Shown: in pieces, positions 35,561-49,401 of the stretch | Numbering within the stretch: position 1 is the first letter of the stretch | Layout: the number at the start of each line of letters is the position of its first letter | The notes under the pieces: model-generated | What the model was told of the DNA's origin: nothing | Database searches by the model: none | What the model saw: the letters and a program-made list of their open reading frames with translations, nothing else | Translations under genes and position numbers: made by a program | DNA from: Wuchereria bancrofti | Taxonomy: Eukaryota; Nematoda; Chromadorea; Rhabditida; Onchocercidae | Direction: 5' to 3' | Length of the DNA: 64,000 nt | Assembly: GCA_005281725.1 (NCBI GenBank) | Contig: SSBO01000003.1 | Location: 4,650,495-4,714,494 of the forward strand

Positions 35561-38500
35561 TTAGAAAGTGCGAAATTTTGGAAATCATGAAGGACTTGGA
35601 TTCATCAAGGATAAACAATTAGATAGAGAGTAATTGTTATTGGTAACAATGACTGCAGTGAGGAAAAACCCAGTATAGAGAGGGGAAAAGGAGAAAAAAT
35701 GGTTTCCGAAATAATTCTGCTGATTTGTGTACTGTTCACAAATCGCGGAGAATCTGAACTTTATGTGTGAATGCAGAAAAATGTATGATAAAATTGACGA
35801 AAAGATTGCAGAGAAGTGGTGGACTCTAGTAACTCAGATTATATTGCAGCCATATCCTGCTAATACGGACATTTTGCGCCTGCTTCAGGAAATGATGAAA
35901 CTGTAACAAGAATTTGAATACATCACAAGCATATCACTAATGAGATGCAGGAAGCATCTGCTAAACATACCCTTTCATTAGTGAAAACTTAGCAGCAGGT
36001 GAATTCTGGACATTTCATCTTCCTGATTTATAAGTGGGATATCAGGAATTCTGTATTTTTTGGTCAAGTTCACTTTCTTTTCATTGTCTAATCTCTTGAA
36101 AGCTTCATAGAAATATTTAACTAAAAATTGTCATCTTATTCAAGAATAACCTGTGATATCTTTACGTAAAAATAATATGCTTTCCTGCAACATTGAGTGG
36201 TAGCTCAATAAAAATACTCGTTAAAAAAAGGTAACATAGCTGCATTTATTCATTTATGCAACTTTCTATTCAACTGGTAAGAGTAATAACTTAGTTGAAA
36301 TTTTTTTTTTTAATTGAAAGGAACAACTATTGGTGCTTTCTTGTGAAGAATAAATAGATGTGGTTCTAATTTCACGTACGTTATTAAATGACTCACTCAA
36401 ATATTGAACTACCGTTCGTTCATAGCATAATAATTTTAACAGGCCATTATTGCGTCCTTTTCTGTTTTGTTATCATTCTACAGAGCTTACATGATGTGCT
36501 ATTGTCGTTGCTGATAATATCGATAAAAATAAAAACTGCGATAATTGATTGCATCGATTTAATGATGTCAGTAAAAGTACAATGAGGCGATGTTGAGGAC
36601 AGTTATTGGCAATTCTTCAAGGTTGAATTATCAGCTGTTATAACCTCCATTTATTTCTCATCTTTTCATTCTAATCCTTTCCGTCCCTCAAACTTCACTT
36701 GTTGTTTAGCGAAGATGACAAATGTGGACACTTATTTCTTCTTCCTCTCCCATCAGTACCAAATTCATTTGTCGGTCAATGAACTTCCACGAAATATATC
36801 GATTTTCAACATATTATTGTTAGCTAATGTGCAAATTTCATTGAATTCCAGTTGTGGAAAATTGTGCTTTGAAATGAGCAAAATTGAGTTCACATTTTAA
36901 TGAATTATTTGTTATATTCACAAAAGATTGGGTTAAAGATATCAAATTTAATTTGAGGTTGATGATAAGCCAATTTAATGGTTGTCTTTTTACATTCTGT
37001 TGTAAATTTATCATAGTAATTAATTTTCAATTGGTGAAGAGAATGACTGCTGAATAGATTGTGAGAATTAAATTGATCCGAAATCTAACAAATAAGTCTT
37101 TGTCGTAGCAATTTGAAAAGAGCTTTTGCACTTCAATTTAAGCCATCCTGTTATAATCGAAGGGATTAGTTTCTTATATATAAAAATCATGAGCTATGCT
37201 AACGAAATATGATTTACAAATTATGTACTAATTAAAATCATATCCTTGAAAAGATTTTATAGTCACTTTATCTTTATTATGAAAGAAATGATTTGCTATG
37301 CTTGAATTTTTGCGTTAAAACATTTCCTTGTGAATTTCATAAAATTGTTTGAATTTTTCTAAAGAGAAGATAAAGTAGCAAATGATATTTCCAATTTGTG
37401 ATTCGATTTTTAAAGTACATTCTATTGTATTTGTGATATCACAAACAAAATTTTATTGCATAATATGTCAAACAACAACTTATTTCTATTGATGCTTCAT
37501 TCATATACAAAAACTGGTTGTTACTCATTGATTTGAAAAGTGATAATTGCTATGAAGCTAATTATTCAACCAACAGGTCTACGGTCTGATTGAAACTTTT
37601 ACTACTGAATTTTTGCAAATTATAAAAGATTAATAGTGTTTGGATTATGAACTATTTTAAAACATATTCATTCAAGCTTGTTAACAACTTCACGGAATTG
37701 AGATTGGAGACTTCATCGAATTTAATTCAAATAAAATCATTCATTGAAGATTTTAAATCTAACTGATTTTATAGCTTTCAATAAGTCCAAAACAGCCCAC
37801 AAAATTTGTTAAAATTTAATAATTATTTTTAGAAAATGTTATTGACTTATCTATTTATGTTAAATCCCTAAAAAAGAAAAATGTTATCATAGCTGTGGTC
37901 TTGAAGTCCACGTAGAAATAAATTTTTGTTTCTAGCAGAAATAAAAAATTAAAAAAAATTCTATCTAATTGGAAAATCTTGTAATTGTAATTCATTTTGG
38001 TTGTGTGCACCACAAAACTTAAAGACTGTCGTAGCGAAATATAAGAGAATGACCTTCATTTTATTTAATAAATTAAAGGAATTTAAAGAACCTCTAGAAC
38101 TGTTTACGATTTTTTCATTCTACTTCTTACTTTTTGGTACCAAATCATAATGAAAGAGTCAGCAAAAGATTTCCTTAGTTGAAGTGAAAGTACTTTTAAT
38201 ATCACATATGAATCGAAAAAAGCTATTTTTCAAAAAATAGTTTGTTTATACATTTATCAAATGAAAAAATTCCTAATCAAGCACTTTTGACAAAAACTTG
38301 TTCATTTTTTAAAAGTGGAATTTCGAGCATCTCTGCTTCATTGATTCAATAATTCAGTACAAATCAGCAAATACTGGAAGACTTTAATATCAGAATGTAA
38401 GAACAATAACATAGATTCAAAAGTTATTTCCAACAAGAAGAAAATCTCGTGCAACTACGCTTTATTTGAATCATTTGGACAATAATCTGTTTCTTTGCAC

Positions 38501-39530
38501 GTGTAGCTATTGCCAGCAACGATTCTATGTATCGTTATTTCAATAAATTTTTAATTTTCAATTGGAAAGTTTTTGTGAAGTTAGAAATGATTATGTGATG
38601 ACATGCAAGCACGTTAAAGCACATGCCATAAAATATATCATTTTGCATGAATCAAACAGCAGATACCTATTATTTGTTCTGCAAATGTCTGACAAATAAC
38701 AAACATTTCCATTTATCATCACCATGAATCATTGTTATATTATGGGACAAGCGGTCTTTGTTGGTTTGTTGAATAATTTATTGCGCTTGAAAATTTCACT
38801 GAACTGAGAACGAAGCTGATATTGTTGCTTTCATGAGTGAATCAGTTGCCTACCAATAGCTTTTCGAATTTTATTCGCAAACGTGCTAATTTTTAATGGA
38901 AAACATTATGAGATATATCTAAAGCAACTTATTGAAAAGTTAAGCAATGTAATAAAATACATTTATTGATTGGATTCTGATAAAAGTATCTTTATAATTT
39001 CTTCTTGCAACCATTTAACTGTAAGAAGCTTTTCGTTCCATTTGAATTATCATAAACTAAAGAGCGTTGATGTAGTTTGACTCTTTGTAGTTTAACTATA
39101 TATCCCTTCCATAAACAAAATGTTAACGTCACCACACGCTGCAATGTATGTTCAATGTACTTAGTGAGATTACTGAGAGACTGTTCGAGGGAAAGAGTCA
39201 AAGTCGCAACTTTGTTGGGCTCAGAAGAGCAAAGCTATGTATTTCGTCCAGGTAGCATCACTTTATCTCTTACATCCCTGTCACAGCTGTTACCGCTTTA
39301 CCAATTACTGTCCATCTCTAGTGGTCAGTGAGTGTTCAGGGAGTTGGGTGCCTTTGTCACATTTGCTCGTCCTACACACCGTCTGAGCAGTGTACACACA
39401 ATGCCCAACTGCTATTACTTCAATAAAATATCCTTCCTACAACGAAATAACAGTTTAGATTCATCCTTGTGTTGCACTGTCTACTTGTTACTATCATTAC
39501 CATTACTAACTAGCATTGCTATCATATAAT
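35561..39530. other. Gene-poor region, no gene recognised
   Basis: About 4 kb of AT-rich sequence with only short, unremarkable open frames on both strands. No RNA gene was recognised. Confidence 0.5.
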
Positions 39531-39659
39531 TTATTATTATTACCATTATTATTATTATTACTAATATTATTATTAATACCAATACTATAACGTTATTAAT
39601 ATTATTACTAATATTAATATTACTGCTATAATATTATTACTGATAGTATTAATAATAAC

Positions 39660-39690
<31 letters not shown>

Positions 39691-39704
39691 GTAATAATAA
39701 TAAG
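39531..39704. repeat. Inverted ATT/AAT microsatellite
   Basis: The left half is built of interrupted ATT units and the right half, from about 39640, of AAT units, including a long pure AAT run at about 39659-39690. The halves are therefore complementary on one strand and can fold into a hairpin of nearly the whole 174 bases. The middle has mixed ATT/AAT words (CTAATATTAATATTACTG). Confidence 0.9.
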
Positions 39705-40492
39705 CTAGATTAATATGGCATAAAATAAATGTGTTGAAGGACATATGTGTGAGTGATATGAGTGGCATCCTCTTTTCCCCTTCATCTTATTTCCAATCCA
39801 TGTCCATTCTGCGTTGAATTTATCCTCTTCCCTCTTTCCGCAAGTTTATCCTTTAAAATGAACTTCAGATTAAGACTTTTCTTCGTATCCACTGGCTTTT
39901 TACCTTAGAAAATAATTCTTTATTTACAAAATTATAATGATGCAGTTGGAACTTTTCAGAGCTAATCTTGCTTGTTCATAGCCTAGTTTAATTTAATTCA
40001 TCCTCATTCAATTATTTAATCTGTTTTCAAGCTTACTCCTGAGATCAAATTGAGCTGACACTTCTTACATTATGCCGATTTTCGCACACTGCCAGTTATA
40101 AAACGTCTAACCTGCTTTTCGCTTCTCAATCTGGTCTACTTATTGCAAGTGTTTTTATCTAAACATGTTATCATGTTCCATTTTAATCATTTTTTGCCTT
40201 TTTGTTGCAGCAACTATAGATCGAACATCAAATTATCGTTTACTCTTTATAACTGTTACTAATATTGTGCATCCTCGATCATCTTTCTATAACCAATGGA
40301 TAAGCTGGGACTTTAATCTCCGTAAAGTGAAATACTGTGATATTTCGTTCGAAGATATACTTCCATTTTTAGTTTATTTTACACTGCTCGTTCAGAAATT
40401 TACTGTTCAGTGTCAGGCCTTTAATAAGTTTACCTTTAATAACTTTAATAAGTTTTGTAAGACGAATGTTCGCGAGAAGACATTTCAAAAGG

Positions 40493-40508
40493 CTTCTCTT
40501 AAGAGAAG
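40493..40508. repeat. Perfect 16-bp palindrome
   Basis: CTTCTCTTAAGAGAAG is its own reverse complement. It is followed by ATTTCATGAAAT (40510-40521) and a TTTCGTGAAA variant, so several small palindromes are clustered within 40 bases. Confidence 0.75.
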
Positions 40509-43436
40509 TATTTCATGAAATTTCTTTCGTGAAATAACACTTTCTATAATAAATTTAAAAAAAGAAAAACGATGCGATTTTCATGCATTTAAATAAGTAT
40601 GAAAGACATATTTATCAATTAGGAAAAACAAAGGCTACAATTTTAATCATTACTCGAATACTTGAATGAAATTAGTTACTGATCTGACAGAGTAGCCATA
40701 CGATGAAATGGATCAATTTTGCCCTTCATTCATACCGTGTCGTAATTTTAATTCACATGGGTTTTCTAGTTTATCCCTCCTCTTTTCTCCTCTCAAAGAG
40801 TTTGTCTCTTTCATTTACTAGTTATAACGCTCCACCAGTTCTCACTTCTAAAACTTTCAACACACCTGAATTGTACTTCTTACTGTCTTTGTTACTACTG
40901 TTTTTGAAATAAAGCTGTACCTTAAAAAGAGATTAGTTGCGAAGTGGATATTTTCTAAAGTCAAACTCATCGATATAATTTTTAATCTCTCTATATTCCC
41001 GCTTTTGCATCGCCATTGGTCAATTGTCTCACAGTGGAAAAGATCGTTCTAATCAATATATTCACCTTCAATATTTCCATTTTTCCATTCACCTTCAATA
41101 TTTCTATTCGTCCATCCGGACAGCGATCACTATCGTCCTCGCTGACACTGGAATGTTTCAGTTCTCTCTTCTAACCCAAAAATAATTTTCATTGATTTTC
41201 TTTTCGGCCGTCTTAATTTCTTTTTTTTTTGTACCGCTGATTTGAATGTCTTACGATTGTCCGACCTCTGCGAAATAAATACTACCCCAAAAAATGTAAT
41301 CCTTTTTTACTACGCATCACAAACGACTGTGACTGTTTTTTTCCCTCTATTTTACTTTATCCTAACTTTTTCATATAAATCTTGTCCCTTTTTACCTCTT
41401 AATGTCGAAACTTCTTCTCTCTACTAACTCGTACTCAATTCTACTTCGTTCATTCTTCCTAAATCAATTCTCAGAAATTTTTTTTGTACAATTATTATGC
41501 TAAATTCACTCCTCAACGATATATCGTTAGCCGTACCAGCTTCATATCTAAGAGGTTCCATTTAAGCGCGAGTTGGGATTAATTTTCCTTTCTGAACTTT
41601 CTAGAAAGCTGAATTGATTTTTGGATAATTACTGCTTTCTCATCGCTTTCATTTATTCTCCTTCCGATAGCTTCAGAGAATTTTACTATCTACTGAAAAT
41701 AACGATATAGAAATAAGTAGAAATTATAGGATTAAAAGGCTCAATTTCAATCCACTGAAAATTTAAATAAACTGTAGCAAATAATAGCGATGTTGTGATA
41801 TATAATAATCCGTTTCAACACAACGAAATAGATTTCCAGCTTTATTTTTATTTGGATTTCGATTTATTGCGATCATCTGATAACAAAAAAATCATCTGAA
41901 AAGTAATTTCATAACATTTAGAGGAGAATTTTTCAGATTGTAATTCTGAAGATTAAGTTAAAAAATACATACGTTGCATTATTAGAACAGAGTTGCTTCA
42001 CTCTTTTTTTTAAATTTGCTAGTAGTATTTATATCGTGAATACTATTGTATAACTTCAAATCCATTTATTTCGGATTTACATCATTAATACTGTTCATAG
42101 CAGCAAACAGTTAAAAGATATTGTGTGTAACTTCAGGCCTACTGAAAAAAATTCCAAGTAACTTAAGTTCATAAAACCAATAATTAACCCACCTATCATA
42201 AATTTCGATACTTTTTGACATTTCATTTCATATTAGTCCATTAACCTGCTTGAAGAGCTTTTTAACAATCAGAATTTGAAAGGATCCATATGAAAACGAA
42301 TCTATGACAAACATTTTAAACTTGTTACTTATCTCAACCACAGCAATTTGATGACGATTTGGTGTTTTGGAAAAGAAAATTAAATGGAAGTGTTCTCAAA
42401 TACGAAAATTGTTCTTATGTCTGTACAAATAGATACTTGCTTGAATTTTTTGAGAATTAGTTAGTGGATGCTTAAAGATTTCCTGATTAAGCCAAGAATA
42501 ATATACTAAGCCTAAAAAGACTTGTCTATCGGTGAACTGCAACGACTTTTTCATATTAACTGAAAGGATTTCAGAAGATTACATCCATTACCGTTTAGTA
42601 GTAAAATGCATTCTAAAATTTCACAGAAAAATCATTTTTAAATCAAAAATATTTTTTGTTCAAAAGATGAATAAGAGTTTATTACAAAATTTATTATCTC
42701 AACAATGCTCAGATTTACATTTCGAAAAAATCGAAGCGAAAAGATGATGACATCATATCATAATATACGAAGCATACAATTCGAAATTGATATTTATGGA
42801 TAATTTGAGCAAAAATCTTTACAAAGGCATTTACCCTTTCTATTTCCATTCCTTTTGTCGTATTTACAAAAGAGAACAAGTAGAAAAGTGAGAGAAATAG
42901 ATGAAAATAGTTTGTATTTGCTTACTTAGCAACTTATCATCATCTCTCCCGACGCTATTCATGTTTGAGAAGAACAAAGTGATCAGTGTACGTTGATTTT
43001 TGACTCTTTTGATGATAAATCGCTTCCTCATTTTCTTGTCACCTGCTTCAATATGCTGATAACGTTGTCATTAAACGGAAAATATATTGTGCTACTTTCC
43101 TCATTGTTTATAACAGTAAAACTTTCGAAATGTTAACTACCCTTACATATGCATGACCATATTAAGGCTCAATGATAACTCCGGCGCTAGAAGTACAATG
43201 GCTCTGAAAACATATAGTAATATCATCATTGATCCAATCACTGGTGCGCATGCACTAATTTTCAAATTTCAATATACTTCTTTCTTTTCATATTTTTGCT
43301 GCTGGTCAAAGTAACTGCAGCTTTATCCTTATCTCATGTATTCTCCTGATTAGTATAATTATCCAACTATCATTTTATTGCTAAAATATGAGCTTGAAAT
43401 CTTTCTTATCAACTAATCTACACTACGAAAAGCAGC

Positions 43437-43456
43437 GATATGAATTAATTCATATC
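43437..43456. repeat. Perfect 20-bp palindrome
   Basis: GATATGAATTAATTCATATC is a perfect palindrome. Flanking CAGC on the left and GCTG on the right, offset by ACC, can extend the stem. Confidence 0.8.
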
Positions 43457-46400
43457 ACCGCTGTGTCGTTATTTGTCAGAGATGAGGGATGGCGTTTCTT
43501 GAAGGTTTGTTTGTTCGCGCTTAACCGACTGTTTGCCAACCTGCTAGTTTTATCGGTGCTTTTCAAATACATTTCTCTTTCTCCATGGATACCCGTTGCT
43601 ATTTAATACTTACACCTCTACTATTGTCCTTTCTGAAAGCTTTCTTAATACTGATCTTACTGTCGTATCCGAGAAAGATTCACTCTTTGTCCCCCGTGTC
43701 AACTATTTTTCACAAGTGTGTAATGAGTGATATTTTCGTTAAATATTTTGTTCACCATATCACCTGATATTAGTTTTCTTTTCCCTTCCATTTTCAAATG
43801 AAATTTCCTAAAGAAACTACTCGCTTTATCTCATGATAAATAAGAATGATAACGACTCTTTCTTTTTTGGTATGCTACATTATGAACTTTCTGTCACAGC
43901 GTTTCTTGCTTGATGCACTTTTGATTGTTCAGAATTATAATACCACATTCACGGTAAATTCTTTTCATTTAATGATTACTAATTATATTGAATATGGTTA
44001 ATGGTTTTTGATCTACTTACAACTCTCGTTATTCTAGCAATATGCAATATATTCTCGAAACTGATTAAACCGATATAATGATGACTGTTGGAATTCCTGT
44101 GCAATAAAAATATAATTAACATAATCATAGTAATCAATAGGACATATCGTAAACATATGCTGTGTAGTTGACTACAATCTAATTTATTTTTATAAAGGTC
44201 TATTTGCATTAGAAATATAAAAATTAGTTCTTAAAAATGTAAATGATACCGTAACAAACTCAATCACATATAGCTAAGTTGCCTGAAGAATTCCTTTTAT
44301 ACTGCTGGCTAACAAATTTGGGAACGGAAACATCATTCCGTAAAATAGTTCTTTAATAGTAATGATAGTTTCTAGAGTAACGGATACAGGAACCCCATGA
44401 ATTCTGCGTTACAAGGAATAACTTATAGTGATTAAAAGGCCATTCAGGTTGTACAACCGTTGAATTGATTTGCAATCTTTTGTGATTTAAAAATAGAGAC
44501 ATTCAATAAGTGGAAATTTTAATTTGACTATGGCAATTAAGGGAGCAGTAATTGCAATTGTTGTCAAACACTCTGAAATGCATCTCCAAGTTAATATAGT
44601 TCTGTTTCGTAAGAAATTGTTTCTTTTATCAACAAAGTCCTCCGAACATCTGCGAAATTCGCTTCGTATTGGGCAGCAATTATGAAATTAGGATATGCAC
44701 TGCATATAATGAAGTAATCTTGTGCAGGTGATTCTCAGCTTTCAAACTTTCCCAGTGACTGAAAGCAAACATTGATCAATTTCCGTATCCCATTTTTTCT
44801 CTCATGGAAGTTGAACAATTATCGCTAACTGCCATTGGGACCAATTTTATGATCAAATTTTTTTTGAAATATAACAACATGATTTTGGAAAGATATGTTA
44901 AAATGTCATAGTACGAATCATTGCAGGAATGTTCAAATAATCCCAAAGCCATTCCTGTGAAGTAGCGGAATCATCCATAAAAATAATTCCTAGCATGTAT
45001 CAAGTAATAAAAGTGGTTATATGAATAATGCATTAATATTTATCAAAGTTAATTCAAAACTTTCTAATATTTTAGTGATTCCAATTCAGTTGTCAATAAA
45101 CGTTTACCTAAATTGTTTTCATCTTTTTACACAATAACTAAAATTGCATTTTACTGAATTTGTTATTAACGCACTTCATACTAGAAGTAACAGCCCTAGT
45201 AACAAAGATGTTAAATCAATTAACCTCTCAAAGATTTGATTTCTGTACAAATTTCCATTTCTTCTCAATTTCCATTATTTCTCCTTAATTTTTTAGTTAT
45301 TTTACTATCAATCTGTTTTCACTCTGCGATCACCTATCAACATTCCTTCGTTATCTTCTTATTCTTGGTACTAAATTTTTCATTAATGGTATTCTTAAAA
45401 TGATCGCTGATAATGAATGCTGTTGTGAAGACCAAAGACAAGTTTAAAACAACTCCTTAATTTTTTTAAACTCAAACGTATAACACAGCAGAAATGCACA
45501 TCCAAAAACGTCTTAATATTGGCAATCAGTTCATGGACAGTTAGTTCTAGAAAAATTAAGAATGCTTGTGAAGGATGTATTTAGTAAAATTAATTTAGTA
45601 AAAATGGTGGAACTGGAAAAGGAGAACAATGAGGTGAAGATGGTTGGTGAAATGGTACTTCAGCATTTCAGAATTTAATTGACTGACAACTAGACAAATA
45701 CAAAAAATGAGATTTTTTAATTTACATCTCTCTCTTTCTCTCTTTATTTTGTCAATATCCTATAAGTTTATTTAAGTTTGGTTTGTCTGTAATGAATGAT
45801 ATTCTTGAAATATTTTGTTTTCATACATGTCAAAATAGCAACAATCATTATTCATTAACAAATTTGTCCTAATTTTATAACAATTAGAGACGCATTTTGC
45901 TTGTTTGCCCAAATATTTGATACACAGACCGCTGATTACATATTCAATATGCTGATGATTTCTGGTAAGGATAAATATAGTAAGGTTATAAATATTTCAT
46001 TATTGATGGTTGCTTTCAAACTCTCTTTCTATTATCAGTTTTTTTTTTCTTTTCAAAATCATCATGAATCACTCAGAATTTCGATACACCTTAGCTGTTT
46101 GTTGTTCTCTCAAACGAATTGTCTAATGTATTTCACTGCTGCGAAATTTCCGATTTGTTATCGCATTCGGACCTCAAGGACAATTTGATATCAATTTTGT
46201 CAGTAGTGACTTCTCTACTTGAAAATAAGAAAAAACTTTCAACGTTGAGTTTCAACGCTGATGGCAAATATAGAAGGTTTTAAAAATTTTCATTTCAAAA
46301 CTAATCACTTTCATTTTTCCCTTATATTTTATTGAAAAATTTTATTTTTGTGTCATTGTCGGATAGGTGGTTTAAAAAAAATTTTTAAAGTTATGTCTAA

Positions 46401-49357
46401 TCTTCACTTCTTCACTCGTCCATTCATTTACAGATCTTTTTACATGCTAATTAAATAAATGTGTTAATTGAAATTTGTATACATATATACGTATGTAAGT
46501 GTATTGTGTGTAGTGTCTGACGACGTATTGGTTTATATAGAAGCAAAATTCTATGGTAGATTTGGCACTGAATCGCCATGCAAAGCGTTGTATCTGTTGA
46601 TTGTCTGACCTTCAACCCGTAAACGCTAATTAATTCATGTTAAATTAAGATAATCGATTGATTTGCTTTACAAGAAGTTCTAAATTCCCCTCGATATTCC
46701 CTGTTTTTTGGTAATTACTTTTTTCTTCCGCTTCCATTATTCTAAATTCGTGATGCTTTCTCCATTATTGTTAGAAAATTGCGTGTTTCTGCCTTGATAA
46801 GCTAGTCTTTTAACTTTATTTGAAAAGATTAAAAACTTAAAATTTGAAGAAATTGAAAGTGGAATAAATACGTAGCTACTCTTTCTGTGACTTTAAAATT
46901 GCAATTTCATATAAGAAGACTTTCTCGATCAGTTTTATCTTCGAAAGAATTTAGCTAAACAGAAATTGCATCTTTGATTTAAAAAAATTTAGAGAATTCT
47001 TGGAAGGATTTACGGGGAGAAGCAGGAGAAGAAAGAAAGTCTACTGAGTTCGGTTTGTTGAGAATTAAGATGAAAAACTGAGACAAAGTGAATAAATCAA
47101 AGAGAAAGCGACTGCAAAAGTGTAAAATAAGGGTAATAAGAATGTACATTTAGGATGAGAGCTAGGCTCAATTTTTGTGATAATTTCTGCCATTGCCTTT
47201 GTCCTGTAAAAGTTTTACACAATCTGCAAACATCAATAAAAAATTTTCCAATCAATAGAACTGAAGAGAACTTTCATGAATGAAATTAGCAGTTCACAAG
47301 AATTTTATTCTATTGAGCAATGAGCACGAAGGTTTTAGTGAACATACAAAGAGGAATTTTGCATCTAAACTTGTTTGAATTTCTATTTTATTGAGAAATT
47401 TCCCAAAATTTGTACTTTTTTCTATCCTCACTTTTTGCTCTGCCCTTTTGGGATTTATTTTTGTAAATCAAAATTCACAAGATATTACATACTACTCTTT
47501 TCTTTTTAAAATAGTGCAGAAGAAATTCTACTGATATGATAGCTTTAAATCTTTTCTCGAAATCTTTTCTAGTTTAAGTCCTTTTTCAATTTTTTTTACG
47601 AGTAATTAAATCAAATTATTAAGAAATAAATATGATAGTTTTATGCATCTTCAGGTCATTCTTCCTAACACTACATATTGTCTTTCTTTGGATATTTCTT
47701 ATACTTCTCCTTTTTAAGACTTTCCAACTGAAATGCTACGTTGGTTCATTTCAAGGCTTTTATAAAATTTATCACTATCCTATTCTTCATGACCTCTAAC
47801 TTAATCTCACATTGGTTATTTTATGGCAATTTACAATGTGCGATAACTCATCACTGAAAAGAATCTTTCAATTGGATAACTTTAGATTGTTGTTTGAGTG
47901 TGGTAAATTTGAATCAATTTGTTATCTTGTTCACTTTGTCGAGCCTCTCTAGTGGCCTTTTTTAGCTCACTAACAAGTAGTAAAAGACATCTTGAATTAA
48001 GAACTGAAGCTTGAAATTATGGCACAAATGACAATTAAATTTTAACTTGAGCAATTCTTTAATACTGCATTTATATCGTTACCTGTTAGCAGAATACACA
48101 TTTACAGATATAGTTCAATGTTGTAATGTAAGATGCAGCAGGTGGTTTAGTGCATAACAAAGTCTCTTAATTCCTTAGTGTCAGAGCAATTTGTCATCAG
48201 CTGTTTTGTCAAAGAATATTTGTTCATTGATTCATAACTTCTACACTCGTTGAAAATGAAAATTTTCAAGGATAACAATGCGCATGAATTTTTATTGTTG
48301 CAATAATTTATTGTTGCAATTGCATTTTTAGTAATTTGCCTGGCAAAATTTTGGTTTTTTGAACGGAAATATGCCCTAATTTAGTTATATGCAAAAATTT
48401 CTGAAAAGAATACCAAAAATCTACTCACTTATAAAAATGTTTTTTGGTAATTTAAGAAATTAAATGATATCATTGGTATTTTCAGAAAACCAAACATATG
48501 TCTACCATTATTTAGTTTGATTAAATCATTTTATACCTTATTACTTCTTCAATTTCTTCTCTTTCTTAATTATTCCGACCAAATTTATTTTGTATTTTTG
48601 TTTTTTCAATTGATTTACTTTTATTTAGAAGTGGTAAGGATAGCTGGCTGTCACAAAGTGAGATGGAAGAATAATTTGAACTGAAGAATATTTGTATGAG
48701 TACTTAGGACAGTAATAATAATAATTTACAGAGCAAAAAGATCAGTACATGGTCAATCTCAATTAAATGCAAAAAGATGGAAGTACTGCTGGCTATGTTA
48801 CAGAATAAATTATGTAAATAGGATTTAAATTGCTTTTCACTTCAGCCATTAGTTTCCATATGAGAAAAAATATCTTCCATTTTTTCAAACTCACTTTTTC
48901 AGAATTTCTATAGGTAAAATGACTGTTTTTCGAAATTATTAGTACGCCGTTTCTTCATGTAAATAATATCATTTTTGAGATATTTTATAAGTTATAAATT
49001 AGTTTGAAAACCTGTCGTTTTTATTTAAATATAATAAATGTGTTAATAACAAATGTATTGTTGCTTAATTATCTCTTCTTTCAAAAAAAGGAAAAAGCTA
49101 TCAAAATTAATTCGTCTAATAAATTGATGTAGTAGGATAACTTACTCAATTATCGATTCAGAGCCAGTAGATGACAGTTAGTATTTAAAAGTTAAGCTGT
49201 GAGAGAGCCAATTATGTTATTCCTCAAGTATTACTTATGCTACCGTAATTATTGTATTAAATTCTGCTTTTGTTGCTTAATTCTCTTCTTTCAAATAAGT
49301 TTGCAATTGCTTTTTTTCCAATGACTACTAAACACCAAATTTAGAATTTGTTTGTTT

Positions 49358-49362
49358 TGCAG
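49358..49362 (+). promoter_or_regulatory. Strong acceptor at the first recognised SHANK exon
   Basis: TTTGTTTTGCAG at 49362 precedes the first SHANK exon. The exon is open upstream of the chosen ATG (49402) right back to the acceptor, so it may be joined to an unseen upstream coding exon, or receive a spliced leader. Confidence 0.5.
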
Positions 49363-49401
49363 ATTATATGTATCAGGCATGGTAGTAATGTGGAATACTT
49401 G

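Larger units (their letters stand above)
39705..49357. other. Gene-poor region upstream of SHANK
   Basis: About 9.6 kb with no convincing gene. The longest open frame (40165-40518, plus, 117 codons, hydrophobic start MLSCSILIIFCLFVA) has a strong acceptor inside it (TTTTTGTTGCAG, about 40211) and repetitive phenylalanine-asparagine codons at its end. I see no homology. The stretch may contain distal control elements or 5' exons of SHANK. Confidence 0.45.

Noticed and set aside
40165..40518. 117-codon plus-strand frame with a signal-peptide-like start
   Set aside because: No recognisable domain, a strong splice acceptor inside the frame, and repetitive F/N codons at the end. It fits chance in AT-rich DNA.
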